NCBI GenBank assembly: GCA_963741305.1
Contig: CAVUHL010000003.1
Location: 1-64,000 of the forward strand
Origin: DATMER01 sp963741305
GTDB lineage: Bacteria; Acidobacteriota; Thermoanaerobaculia; Multivoradales; UBA5704
Direction of reading: 5' to 3'
DNA length: 64,000 nt
The notes below the pieces were generated by a model that worked only from the letters and a program-made list of their open reading frames with translations, searched no databases and was not told the DNA's origin. The stretch's first letter is position 1. Each line of letters begins with the position of its first letter. Positions 35,401 through 42,319 of the stretch are shown piece after piece. The translations under genes and the position numbers were made by a program.

Positions 35401-36376
35401 CGTCGGGGTCTTCCTGCGTGAGCTCTCCCAGCTCTATGCCGCTTTCTGCGCGGACCTCCCCTCGCCCTTGCTGCCCCTCGAGGTCCAGTACGCCGATTTC
35501 GCGCAGTGGCAGCGCCAGTGGCTGCAGGGAGAGGCCCTGGAGTCCCTGCTCTCCTACTGGCGGAACCAACTCGCGGGGGCGCCGCCAGTCCTGCGGCTCC
35601 CGACCGACCATCCACGGCCGCAGATCCCAACCCACACCGGCGCGATGCTCGCCTTCACGCTGCCCCGGCCGCTGGCGGACCAGATCCTGCGGCTCAGCCA
35701 GAGGCAGGGCGCGACCCTGTTCATGACGCTGCTCGCCGCCTACCTGGTCCTGCTGTACCGCTATACGGGAAAGGAGGATCTGATCGTCGGCAGCCCGATG
35801 GCGGGCCGCAACCACGCTGAGCTCGAAGGGCTGATCGGGTTCTTCATCAATACGCTCGTCCTGCGCGTCCCCGTCTCGGGTAACCAGAGCTTCCGCAATC
35901 TGGTCGCGCGCGTCCGCGAGGTCACGCTGGGGGCTTACGACCACCAGGATGTCCCCTTCGAGAAGCTGGTCGAAGAGCTGGCCCCAGGGCGGGACCTGAG
36001 CCACATGCCGCTCTGTCAGGTGGTCTTCAACCTCCAGATTACTCCGCCCTGGGCCCGGACGGAGGAGGCGGTGCAGACCATCCCCCATTCGGGTACTGCC
36101 AAGTTCGACCTCAACCTGACCATGGCTGAGACGGGGCAGGGGCTGCAGGGCGCCTTCGAATACAACACGGACCTGTTTACCGAGTCGACCATCCTCCGGA
36201 TGCGGGACCACTTGCTGGCTATCCTTGAGGCAGTGTCAGCCAATCCGGAGATGCACCTTCTCGATGTCCCGTTGCAGAGGGATCCGCAAGGCGCGAACGG
36301 AGACGGCTCCCCCGGCCGGCCCGTCTGCGATCCCGGCGCTCCGAGACTGGACGAGACCGAGAGCTTCGCCTTCTGA
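26417..36376 (+). CDS. NRPS1: FAAL-ACP-C-A1-T-C-A2-T-C, lipoinitiation and modules 1-2
   Basis: The protein has 3,319 residues from ATG 26417; the open frame extends upstream only as a shadow of the preceding gene. Domains in approximate residues: fatty acyl-AMP ligase 1-545 (YTSGSTADPKG); ACP 580-655 (Ser in LGIDSLSAVEL); C1 680-1140 with HHIIADLWS, the Gly-to-Leu form common after acyl donors; A1 1155-1668, code DIWEITADD; T 1685-1755; C2 1772-2225 (HHIVADGWS); A2 2232-2742, code DVWHVSMRT with the odd core YGPGES; T 2762-2832; C3 2852-3292. The FAAL activates a free fatty acid and C1 joins it to residue 1. A1 resembles 2,4-diaminobutyrate domains, and diaminopropionate from sbnAB is the likely substrate. 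The terminal C domain has no A domain in this protein and must serve NRPS2. The C-terminus ends ETESFAF, perhaps a docking tag. Confidence 0.96.
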   Translation: MLSLIELLQRRAGDDPEQDVYTFITGREAEPDSLTCQELDRQARAIGALVQASGGQGERALLLYPPGLDFVSAFFGALYGGAVAVPSYPPRVGREQPRLRAIARDAAPRVVLTTAALAARADTLISEIPELAGAVWLATDALPSGLEGEWQDPGTGPGTLAFLQYTSGSTADPKGVMVTHGNLLHNQEMIRRAFGQSRDSVIAGWLPLYHDMGLIGNVMQPLYVGGRCILMSPLTFLQRPLRWLEAVSRYRATTSGGPNFAYELCVRKIAGREHEHADLDLSSWTLAFNGAEPVWAETLERFAAAFAPFGFDRRALYPCYGLAEATLFVCGGKPGRSPVVIPVEAPALEKGLAVRSVGGRDLVGCGNAWMGQEVRIVDPETGEGREDGQVGEVWVAGPSVAAGYWGRPDETASTFVRQGTERFLRTGDLGFLLGGELFITGRLKDLIILRGRNLYPQDVELSAERSHPALRAGCTAAFSTDLGGEERLVVVAEAERGREGELAEIAGAMRRAVAEEHDAQIHEVVLLPPGRLLKTSSGKIQRRACRSQYLSGELPAVGRSALRAAEAPAAGLPEEGAEGAGAGEGIESWLCERVARVFGLPPGSVGRDQPLTSLGIDSLSAVELQHAVEEDLGIQLAVTDLLAGPTVGELAERLASQTGRERDADEPTAATAAPMAVAREEIPLSYGQRALWFLHGLRQESSAYNIAAAVRVRSALDLDALRQAWEILSQRHDALRASFSETAEGPVQRIRPGGGVRFFVEVLEEPGEEGLQRRMSEEAERPFDLERDLLLRLGVFPLAGGEHAILLVIHHIIADLWSLAVLVRELGAVYSALCEGHEPRLAPLPLSYSAAVEGQLRQVEGEAGERLWAYWSERLGGGLPVLDLPTDRPRPLVQSFRGGTRSLTLSPFQHEGLLALGRDRRATLFTVLLATFQTLLHRYSGQTDLIVGSPSAGREAPGLASVVGYFVNPLPLGTDLSGEPSFVELVDRVRESVLGAFRHQGLPFPLMVERLQPERDPGRSPIFQSMLVLQKAHLPELRDIAAFALGHEGARFVGLGGLELESMALERRVSQFDLELMAAETRHGLVLTLIYDSDLFDAATAERALRHFEVLAGGVADQPRRPISDLPLLTGDERQQLLSWNDSVVELPSGGTLCFPELFEEQVARTPDAIAAEEGEQALTYAELNAGANRLARFLLRTGAGPEDRIAVWADRGIDFLRAFLSILKAGCAYLPLDPRQPAPRLLQMLERGGCRMVLASEARFGECSAALARREEPRPAVVPLWSPRLEDFSGEDFRADFRAELTPARLAYVLFTSGSTGLPKGAMIEHGGMLNHMLAKIRDLGMGPSDVLAQTAAPTFDISVWQFLSALLAGGRVRILSDDVVADPALLLSAAEERQVTVLEVVPSMMRALLDEVARASPESRPRLAALRWLIPTGEALSPELCRAWFTSYPDIPLVNAYGPTECSDDVTHHVLTGPLPDDAPRTPVGRPVMNMRLYVVDRGLSPLPVSVHGELCVAGIGVGRGYLDDPARTAVTFVPDPFSSVPGGRLYRTGDLGLRRPDGLLEVLGRSDDQVKIRGFRIELGEVEAALAVHPGVREAVVLASRDRRGEALLAAYWTAQAEASASAADLREHLRQRLPEAMVPAGFVLLEALPLTPNGKIDRRALSRIEPEPDSAPGEGEGPRTPTEEILGRIWEQVLGIERPGRHSSFFELGGHSLLATRVISRVREVFRIDLPLRAAFEEPTLAGLAQRIESHRLEEGVELPPLLCAPRDQPLPLSFAQERLWFLDQMEPDDPWYNMPIAIRLEGHLDALALQRALSEVARRHETLRTAFLILESGPVQAVLPPEPLEVARLDLTGLPERERRQAALRVAAEEARRPFSLAAGRLLRSSLLRLGEREHVLLLTLHHIVADGWSLGVFVQELSALYRTLAQGAQESAAGLPELPVQYADFAVWQREWLTGAVLEDQLSWWRQHLTNAPAVLELPADRSRPAVRSTRGGRAPLTLPPQLVRELERLSLRESATLFMTLFTAFQILLGRLAGREDLVVGTPIAGRARPELEELIGLFLNTLALRGDLSGDPAFGEHLARVREASLGAYAHQELPFERLVEELAPERNLTHAPVFQVLFVFQNAPPAALELPGLTWNLLDSDSGTAKFDLTLTLQEEGEGLAGQLGFNRDLFDEATVRRWAGHLGVLLEGIVREPEKRLSERELMSAAERHQVLRAWNDTARGVVEETLHGLFVAQARRTPEAAALRYEGEEMSFGELDRRSNQLARFLRNHGVAPDVLVGLCMERSLELVVGVLGILKAGGGYVPLDPGYPVERLAYMLEDSGAPVLLGQERLQDRMPESGAMRVLVDADWERIKAYGAEPLPELADPDHLACVLYTSGSTGRPKGVMDSHRCVINQLRWLQSTYCLDGTDRVLQKTPISWDVSLWELFWPLSSGACMVLAQPGGHQDPRYLATTIAGERITTVHFVPSMLRIFLESESGESCSSLRRVVSSGEALGLDLEERFFASFSVDLNNMYGPGESARTTLWRCERGNTRAVAPIGRPTHDTQVYVLDGRMEPVPIGVTGELWVASQSMARGYHLRPGLTAEKFLPNPFGTPGTRLYRTGDLGRTLSDGTLEFLGRIDHQVKIRGVRIELGEIESTLGQHPGIGKCVVAAQPIPGSRNGTHQGGGLRLVAYVVPVDPGRVSDRSLPRELRDFLGERLPEYAVPSSCIVLDALPLAPNGKLDRSSLPEPAMEWGADRPAHAAPRTTAEEILAGIWADVLETGEEVGIHESFFELGGHSLLAMRMVSRVRTAFQTELPVRAVFEEPTVAGLAARIEALRRSDGAPAALPLRRLERAGAVPLSFAQERLWFLDQLLDQLGSRTGVYNISSAVPLHEQLNHGALNRSLDEIVRRHEVLRTTFTTLQGRPVQIIHPFLKAGLQVLDRSGLTADQRQAEIEALSREEARRPFDLSRGPLLRTVLVQLSPEENVLLLTFHHIVSDGWSVGVFLRELSQLYAAFCADLPSPLLPLEVQYADFAQWQRQWLQGEALESLLSYWRNQLAGAPPVLRLPTDHPRPQIPTHTGAMLAFTLPRPLADQILRLSQRQGATLFMTLLAAYLVLLYRYTGKEDLIVGSPMAGRNHAELEGLIGFFINTLVLRVPVSGNQSFRNLVARVREVTLGAYDHQDVPFEKLVEELAPGRDLSHMPLCQVVFNLQITPPWARTEEAVQTIPHSGTAKFDLNLTMAETGQGLQGAFEYNTDLFTESTILRMRDHLLAILEAVSANPEMHLLDVPLQRDPQGANGDGSPGRPVCDPGAPRLDETESFAF
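32600..34355 (+). repeat. Module 2 copy of the repeated C/A-domain DNA
   Basis: This stretch of NRPS1 (end of C2 plus A2) aligns without any insertion or deletion, at a constant offset of 17,341 bp, with 49941-51696 in NRPS4, and hence also with 53118-54873. Differences are scattered substitutions. Flanking T and C domains are not similar at this level, so the exchanged unit here is the end of the C domain plus the A domain core. Confidence 0.85.
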
Positions 36377-36389
36377 AGGGAGATTGATT

Positions 36390-38810
36390 ATGAAGACCGA
36401 CTGCCTGATCATCGGCTTCAACGATTCAAACTTCGACGACTACGTCGAGATGGTCCGGTCCATGGGACCGCAATCCGGGGCTTGGCGCGACCTCGACCTG
36501 ACGTTCATCGAGGACGGCGGCCGCCGCTATCGCATCTTGGACGTCTTGAACCGGGTCTCGGGCCAGGACAAGACGGGCCGGCTTTACCACAACTCCGACT
36601 TTCTCTGGCCCGTGGTCCTCTACCTGACCACTTATCTTCACCGGGCCGGCCTTGCCGCGGATTATGTCAATCTCTTCCACCTGGAAAAGGACAAGCTCCG
36701 CGACAAGCTCCTGCACGATGACATCCTGACCATTGCGATTACGACCACTCTCTACGTCACCGCCCATCCGATCCTGGAGATCGTCTCGTTCATCCGGCGG
36801 TACAACGAGAAGGTTCGGATCGTGATCGGCGGGCCTTACATCAAGAACCAGACTGCGGTGATGGGGCCCGAGGAGCTCCAGAGGCTCTTCCACTACTTAG
36901 GGGCGGACTTTTACGTCATCAATCAGGAAGGGGAGGGGACCTTGGTGCAGCTCCTCCAGGCCATCAAGGCCGGTGCGAGCCTGGACAAGGTCGACAACCT
37001 GGCCTATCGGCAAGACGGACGGTTTGTCGTCACGGCCACCTCGATGGAGTCGAACTCGCTCGAGGAGAACATGGTGGACTACAGGCTGTTCCCCCGAGAT
37101 GAGCTCGGCGAGCTCATCTCGCTCCGTACCGCGAAGTCGTGCCCTTTCTCCTGCGCGTTCTGCGGCTTCCCCCAGCGCGCCGGCAAGTACACCTACATCG
37201 ACCTGCCGCTGATCGAGCGGGAGCTCGACACACTGCACGAGCTGGGCATGACTACCCTGACCTTCCTGGACGACACCTTCAATGTCCCCAAGAAGCGGTT
37301 CCAGGAGATCCTCCAGCTGATGATCCGCAAGAACTACGGTTTCAACTGGAACTCGTTCTATCGCAGCGACCACGGTGATTCCGAGACCATCGACCTGATG
37401 GCCCAGGCCGGTTGCGAGGGGGTTTTTCTCGGTGTCGAATCCGGCAGCGACGAGATGCTCAAGCGGATGAACAAGACCTCGCGGCGCAAGAACTACATGG
37501 ATGCGATCCCCCGGCTTCAATCCGTGGGCATCTCCTGCCATACCAATTTCATCGTCGGTTTCCCCGGCGAGACCTACGACACGGTGCAGGAGAGCATCGA
37601 GCTGATCGAGGAGGCGAAGCCGGATTTCTACCGCGCCCAGCTCTGGTATGCCGACCCGGTGACTCCCATCTGGAAGAGCAAGGACCAGTACGGCGTCCAA
37701 GGCGAGGCGTTCAACTGGTCACATGACACGATGGACTACCAGACTGCCTGCGACCTGGTCGACCGGATGTTCCTGGCAGTGCAGAGCTCGACTTGGCTTC
37801 CCCAGTACGGGTTCGAGCAGTGGAGCACCTTCTACCTGCAGCGCCGGGGGATGACCCTGGACCAGATCAAGACCATGGTCCGCTGCTTCAACACGGCGAT
37901 CAAGGAGAAGCTGACCCACCCCAGCAACCGGGAGGTCAGCCCCGAGGTGATGCAGAGCTTCGAGGAGAGCTGCCGTTTCGATCAACCCGGGAAGCCGGAC
38001 CTGCAGCTGATCGAGGTCTGGAGCGGCAGTGCCTACAAGGAGACCGAGGGTTACTGGGGGCGCGAGCTCGGCGGCATAGTCCCCCCGAGCATCGATTTCG
38101 AGGTGCAGGAGACGGCGCCGGAGACGGAAGAGCCGCGGATTGCGCACAGTTGCCCGGTTGATCCGCAGATCCTGGGGTGGGCGCTGGAGAGGAGCGGCGC
38201 TGCTCCGGACGGCCTGTCGTCCACGCTGCTCGCCGTCTGGGCGACCCTGCTCTCGCGGCTCAGTGGCCGGGAAGAGGTGGTCGTCGTGACCGCTCTCCAC
38301 GCTCCGGACGGTTGGCGTACAGCCCCCGTCCGGCTGTCCGTCGACTGGAGCGGGACCTTCCAGGACCTCGAGCGGAATGCCGCGGCCAAGGCCCGGGAGG
38401 CCCTGGACCACCACCTCTACGCTTTCACGCTCGCGACCAACCCATGGCGGATGTCGATGCTTGGCGGGACTTGCCCCGTGCTCGACGCAGGCTTCGCGCA
38501 GGGCGGCCAGGGGGCGGCAGGGGAGTACCTGCAGGAGGCCCTCGCCTCCTTCCCGGACGTGGAGCGCGGTCTCCGTCTCTCCCTTTCGGTAGGCGGCTCC
38601 GGGGACGGGGCGCCCGCTCTCTCTCTCATCTCCCGGCGTGGAGACCTCCGTAGCGAGACCGTCGAGCAACTCGGGCAATACCTCGTCTCAATCCTGGAGG
38701 CTGTTTCCCAGAGCCCGGAGATCCGAGTAGGGAACGTGCCCCTGAGCGGTCCGCGGACTCTACCCAACCAGGTGATCGAGAACGATGCGCGTGAGGTGTT
38801 CACGTTTTGA
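36390..38810 (+). CDS. PhpK-like cobalamin radical SAM methyltransferase with C-domain-like tail
   Basis: The protein has 806 residues from ATG 36390 (AAGGGAG upstream). Residues 1-200 form a B12-binding-type domain starting TDCLIIGFNDSNFDDYVEMV, with GGPYIKNQ. The radical SAM cluster is C251-x3-C255-x2-C258 in CPFSCAFC, followed by FLDDTFNVP, GCEGVFLGVESGSDEML and VGFPGETYDTV. This order and wording match the PhpK group, named for the P-methyltransferase of phosphinothricin tripeptide biosynthesis; other cobalamin radical SAM enzymes methylate carbon. From about residue 590 to the end it resembles the second half of a condensation domain (LLAVWATLLSRLSGREEVVVV ... LGQYLVSILEAVSQSPEIRVG), without the HHxxxDG active site. 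The tail probably docks it to the assembly line, and the C-terminus AREVFTF resembles that of NRPS1. It sits between two NRPS genes with short gaps, so it likely acts on a carrier-bound intermediate. Confidence 0.88.
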   Translation: MKTDCLIIGFNDSNFDDYVEMVRSMGPQSGAWRDLDLTFIEDGGRRYRILDVLNRVSGQDKTGRLYHNSDFLWPVVLYLTTYLHRAGLAADYVNLFHLEKDKLRDKLLHDDILTIAITTTLYVTAHPILEIVSFIRRYNEKVRIVIGGPYIKNQTAVMGPEELQRLFHYLGADFYVINQEGEGTLVQLLQAIKAGASLDKVDNLAYRQDGRFVVTATSMESNSLEENMVDYRLFPRDELGELISLRTAKSCPFSCAFCGFPQRAGKYTYIDLPLIERELDTLHELGMTTLTFLDDTFNVPKKRFQEILQLMIRKNYGFNWNSFYRSDHGDSETIDLMAQAGCEGVFLGVESGSDEMLKRMNKTSRRKNYMDAIPRLQSVGISCHTNFIVGFPGETYDTVQESIELIEEAKPDFYRAQLWYADPVTPIWKSKDQYGVQGEAFNWSHDTMDYQTACDLVDRMFLAVQSSTWLPQYGFEQWSTFYLQRRGMTLDQIKTMVRCFNTAIKEKLTHPSNREVSPEVMQSFEESCRFDQPGKPDLQLIEVWSGSAYKETEGYWGRELGGIVPPSIDFEVQETAPETEEPRIAHSCPVDPQILGWALERSGAAPDGLSSTLLAVWATLLSRLSGREEVVVVTALHAPDGWRTAPVRLSVDWSGTFQDLERNAAAKAREALDHHLYAFTLATNPWRMSMLGGTCPVLDAGFAQGGQGAAGEYLQEALASFPDVERGLRLSLSVGGSGDGAPALSLISRRGDLRSETVEQLGQYLVSILEAVSQSPEIRVGNVPLSGPRTLPNQVIENDAREVFTF

Positions 38811-38821
38811 AGGAGAATCCG

Positions 38822-41800
38822 ATGCAGAGCTCGAACAGCGGGGTCACCGTCTTCGACCGTGAGCTGATCGCGGAACGGGACTACTGGCTCGAACGGTTGT
38901 CCGGGCCACAGGCCCGGGGCATCGAGCCCGCGGGCCCATGGCCGGACTTCCCCCGCAGCGTCTCCGACTTCCCGCGCGGCACGGGCACAGTCCCTATCGA
39001 GGTGAGCGGAGGCCTCTTCGCGAAGCTGGCGCACCTGACCGGTGGCGGCTCGTTCCTGCTCGGCACGACCCTGATGACGGCGCTCGTGGCCTGCTGTCAC
39101 AAATCGATGGGAAGTCGCAGTGTGGTGATCGGCAGCCCGGCCCGTGCCGCGGAGGACGGTTCTCAGCCCCCTAACCTGCTGGCCATCGTAAGCACTGTAG
39201 ATGACGGTGGCTCGTTCCGGGATCTCCTCATGGCAGTCCGGCAGACCCTGCTGGACGCTTACGCCCGCCAGCGTTACCCCTTCGAGCGCCTCGTACAGGA
39301 CCTCGGAAAGGCCTCAACCAGCAGCCGCTCCGCGTTGTTCGATGTCATCCTGGCCTTGCAGGGGCTGCATACAGCGGTGCCGGACGCGGGCAACGACCTC
39401 ACGCTGAGCTTTGAGCGGACGCCGGACGCCCTGCTCGGGACCGCGGTCTTCCGGACCGACCTTTTCCACCGGCTCACAATCCAGAGGTTTACAGCCCACT
39501 TCCTGAACCTGCTGACGGCCGCGCTGGAGGACACGGCCGCCCGGCTCGGGGACCTGTCTATGCTGAGCCCGGCCGAACAGTTCCAGCTCCTGGCCGAGTG
39601 GAACGACACGGCCGGCGACTTCCCTCGGGACCGCTGCATACATCAGCTCGTCGAAGCCAGCGCCCGGCGCTATCCCGATGCCGTGGCGGTAGCCTTCGAG
39701 GGACAGGAGATGACCTACCGCGCACTGAACCAGCGGGCCAACCGGCTGGCGAGGTTGCTCCGGGAGCAGGGGGTAGGGCCAGGCTCGCTGGTTGGAGTAT
39801 GGATGGACGGCTGCTTGGAGACGCCCGTGGGGCTGCTGGCGATCCTCAAGGCGGGGGGAGCCTATGTGCCGGTCGATACGGCGTGGCCCCTGAGCCGAAC
39901 GCGGCAGATCCTCGCCACCCTTGAGATCCGCTACCTGCTCACCCGTGCCGCCGAGTTGCGCTCGCTGCACGAGATCCTGGGGGGGCTGCCCGCCCTGCGC
40001 GACATCCTTTGCGTCGACGTGGACGGGTCCGGGCTCCCCTCCGAGCCGCTGGATATGGCCTCGGTTCGAGCGCTCTGGGACCACGTGGCCGAGACCGCTG
40101 TAGACCGGGTCACCGCCGCGGGCTTTGTTAGCAGCTACACGGGCGACCCCTTCTCGGAAGCCGAGGTGGAGGAGTACCGGGACCATGTCCTCGCAATGGC
40201 TGCCCCCTGGCTAGGCCCTGGCCGGCGGGTCCTGGAACTGGGTTGCGGTTCCGGCCTGCTGCTGTTTGAGATTGCGTCGCGGGTCGCCTCCTGCGTTGGG
40301 CTTGATCCTTCCGAGGCCACCCAGGAGCGCAACCGGAGCCATGCGGCGGAGCTCGGTCTCGGCAGCCTCGAACTGGTGACCGGCTTCGCCCATGAAGCCG
40401 AAGAGCTGGTGAGCGGCCCCTTCGACTTGATCCTGCTCGCCAGCACGGCCCAGTTCTTCCCAGGGCCGGTGTATCTGAAGAACGTGATCGAGATGGCCTT
40501 CCGCCTCCTCGCCCCGGGAGGCGCTATCTTGGTCGCCGACGTCCTGGACGCCCGCCAGAAAGAGGCCTTCGCCGCCTCGCTTGCCGATTTCCGCGCCCTG
40601 CACCCCGAGGCCGCTCACGGCCGGAGCGCTCCGGGCGACGAGCTTTACCTTGACGCGGGGTTCTTCCGGGCCCTACCTGCCGACCTCCCCAGCCTGGCGG
40701 AGATCCGGACCTTTTATCGCGGGGATGAAACCCGCAACGAGCTGCGTTTCCGATTCGATGCCCTGCTCCGCAGGGCGGCCGAGGGAGAAGCAGTTGCGCT
40801 TGCGCCATGCCCCCGGTTCCTCACCGCGTGGCACGCCCGGGAGCTCCCCGGAGACGACTTGGCCGGCGTCCCTGTGACTCCAGGAGACCTTGCTTACATT
40901 ATCCATACCTCCGGCTCGACTGGCTCCCCCAAAGGGGTCGTCGTCCAGCATGAGCCCGCGGTGAACCTCATCGACTGTGTCAACCGCGAGTTCCAGGTGG
41001 GACCCGCGGACCGCCTGCTGTTCGTCACGTCCCTCTGCTTCGACCTCTCGGTTTACGATGTGTTCGGCATCCTTGCTGCTGGAGGGACTGTCCAGGTGGC
41101 CTCCGGCCCGGACTTTCATGACCCGATGAAGCTGATGAGCCTGCTGAGCCGGGAGCCGATCACCTTCTGGGACTCGGCGCCGGCCATGCTGCAGCAGCTC
41201 GTCCCGCTATTTCCCGCGGAGGGCCCGCTCGACGGCGGCCGTCTGCGGCTTGTCTTTCTGAGCGGGGACTGGATCCCCGTGACCCTGCCGCAAGCGGTGA
41301 CCCGGGCGTTTCCGCAGAGCGAGGTCGTCAGCCTGGGCGGGGCCACGGAGGCGACGATCTGGTCCAACGTCTACCGTATCCGGAGCGTGGACCCAAGCTG
41401 GACGAGCATTCCCTACGGCCGGCCGATCCGTAACGCCCAGTATTACGTGCTCGACCCGCGCCTTGCCCCCTGTCCCGTCGGGATCCCGGGAGAGCTCTAC
41501 ATAGGCGGCGACTGCCTCTCCTCGGTTTATCTTGGCGAGCCGGTCCTGACGGCGCAGAAGATGATCCCCGACCCGTTCCGCCCCGAGCCGGGTGCGCGCC
41601 TCTATCGGACCGGTGACCGCACGCGCTTCTGGGGGGACGGCAACATCGAGTTCCTCGGCCGGGTCGACCACCAGGTCAAGATCCGGGGCTACCGCGTCGA
41701 GCTCTCCGAGGTCGATGCGGTGCTCGGCCAACATCCGGCGGTTCGGGATGTGGTCTGCCTGGCGCGGGAGGACCGGCCGGGCGAGAAGCTCCTGGCTGCC

Positions 41801-42319
41801 TATCTGGTTCCCCGGGACGGCAGCCGGGCGACAGCCAGCGAGCTCCAGCGTTTCGTTCGCCAGCGGCTTCCCGAGTCGATGGTGCCGTCCGACTTCGTCC
41901 TCCTGGACGAGATGCCGCTCACGCCGAATGGCAAGGTGGACCGTATGGCCCTGATCACCTCGCGCGGGATCCGGGCGGGAGTCGATGGCGCCTATGTGGC
42001 GCCCCGGACACCAATGGAGGAGACCCTGGCCCAGATCTGGTCGGAGGTGCTGAGCGTCGAACGGGTGGGCATCGAAGACAATTTCTTCGAGCTGGGAGGG
42101 CACTCGCTGCGGGGGACCCAGGTGGCCTCACGGGTGCGGGAGCTCTTCCAGGTTGACCTGCCTCTCCGGCACCTGTTCAGGAACCCGACGGTCGCCGAGC
42201 TGGCGAGGATCGTTGAAGAATGCCGGGAAGCCTCGGTCCCGGTCCGCCAGGCGCCACCCCTGGTCCCCCTCGCGCGCAAGCCGCGCAAGGGGGCGCCGGC
42301 CGTGCCGGAGGTGTCGTGA
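38822..42319 (+). CDS. NRPS2: half C - A3 interrupted by methyltransferase - T
   Basis: The protein has 1,165 residues from ATG 38822; AAGGAG overlaps the previous stop. Residues 20-258 correspond only to the C-terminal half of a condensation domain (RDYWLERLSGP ... RYPFERLVQDLG), with no HHxxxDG. The A domain begins about residue 260, is interrupted between core motifs A2 and A3 by a SAM methyltransferase (about 422-680; LELGCGSGLLLFE near 472), then resumes with IHTSGSTGSPKG and ends near 1045. The T domain has its Ser in FFELGGHSLRGT (about 1087). The specificity code DLYDFSLIW and the SLGGATEATIW core resemble cysteine domains (usual code DLYNLSLIW). Insertions between A2 and A3 in TioN and KtzH methylate side chains on S or O, so S-methylcysteine is the prediction. 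The condensation activity must come from the end of NRPS1. It overlaps NRPS3 by 4 bases. Confidence 0.93.
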   Translation: MQSSNSGVTVFDRELIAERDYWLERLSGPQARGIEPAGPWPDFPRSVSDFPRGTGTVPIEVSGGLFAKLAHLTGGGSFLLGTTLMTALVACCHKSMGSRSVVIGSPARAAEDGSQPPNLLAIVSTVDDGGSFRDLLMAVRQTLLDAYARQRYPFERLVQDLGKASTSSRSALFDVILALQGLHTAVPDAGNDLTLSFERTPDALLGTAVFRTDLFHRLTIQRFTAHFLNLLTAALEDTAARLGDLSMLSPAEQFQLLAEWNDTAGDFPRDRCIHQLVEASARRYPDAVAVAFEGQEMTYRALNQRANRLARLLREQGVGPGSLVGVWMDGCLETPVGLLAILKAGGAYVPVDTAWPLSRTRQILATLEIRYLLTRAAELRSLHEILGGLPALRDILCVDVDGSGLPSEPLDMASVRALWDHVAETAVDRVTAAGFVSSYTGDPFSEAEVEEYRDHVLAMAAPWLGPGRRVLELGCGSGLLLFEIASRVASCVGLDPSEATQERNRSHAAELGLGSLELVTGFAHEAEELVSGPFDLILLASTAQFFPGPVYLKNVIEMAFRLLAPGGAILVADVLDARQKEAFAASLADFRALHPEAAHGRSAPGDELYLDAGFFRALPADLPSLAEIRTFYRGDETRNELRFRFDALLRRAAEGEAVALAPCPRFLTAWHARELPGDDLAGVPVTPGDLAYIIHTSGSTGSPKGVVVQHEPAVNLIDCVNREFQVGPADRLLFVTSLCFDLSVYDVFGILAAGGTVQVASGPDFHDPMKLMSLLSREPITFWDSAPAMLQQLVPLFPAEGPLDGGRLRLVFLSGDWIPVTLPQAVTRAFPQSEVVSLGGATEATIWSNVYRIRSVDPSWTSIPYGRPIRNAQYYVLDPRLAPCPVGIPGELYIGGDCLSSVYLGEPVLTAQKMIPDPFRPEPGARLYRTGDRTRFWGDGNIEFLGRVDHQVKIRGYRVELSEVDAVLGQHPAVRDVVCLAREDRPGEKLLAAYLVPRDGSRATASELQRFVRQRLPESMVPSDFVLLDEMPLTPNGKVDRMALITSRGIRAGVDGAYVAPRTPMEETLAQIWSEVLSVERVGIEDNFFELGGHSLRGTQVASRVRELFQVDLPLRHLFRNPTVAELARIVEECREASVPVRQAPPLVPLARKPRKGAPAVPEVS

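Noticed and set aside
38822..39600. Frameshift or missing 5' end as the cause of the half condensation domain in NRPS2
   Set aside because: A good ribosome site and ATG directly follow the preceding stop, and no frame upstream encodes the missing lobe, since that DNA encodes the radical SAM protein's own tail.
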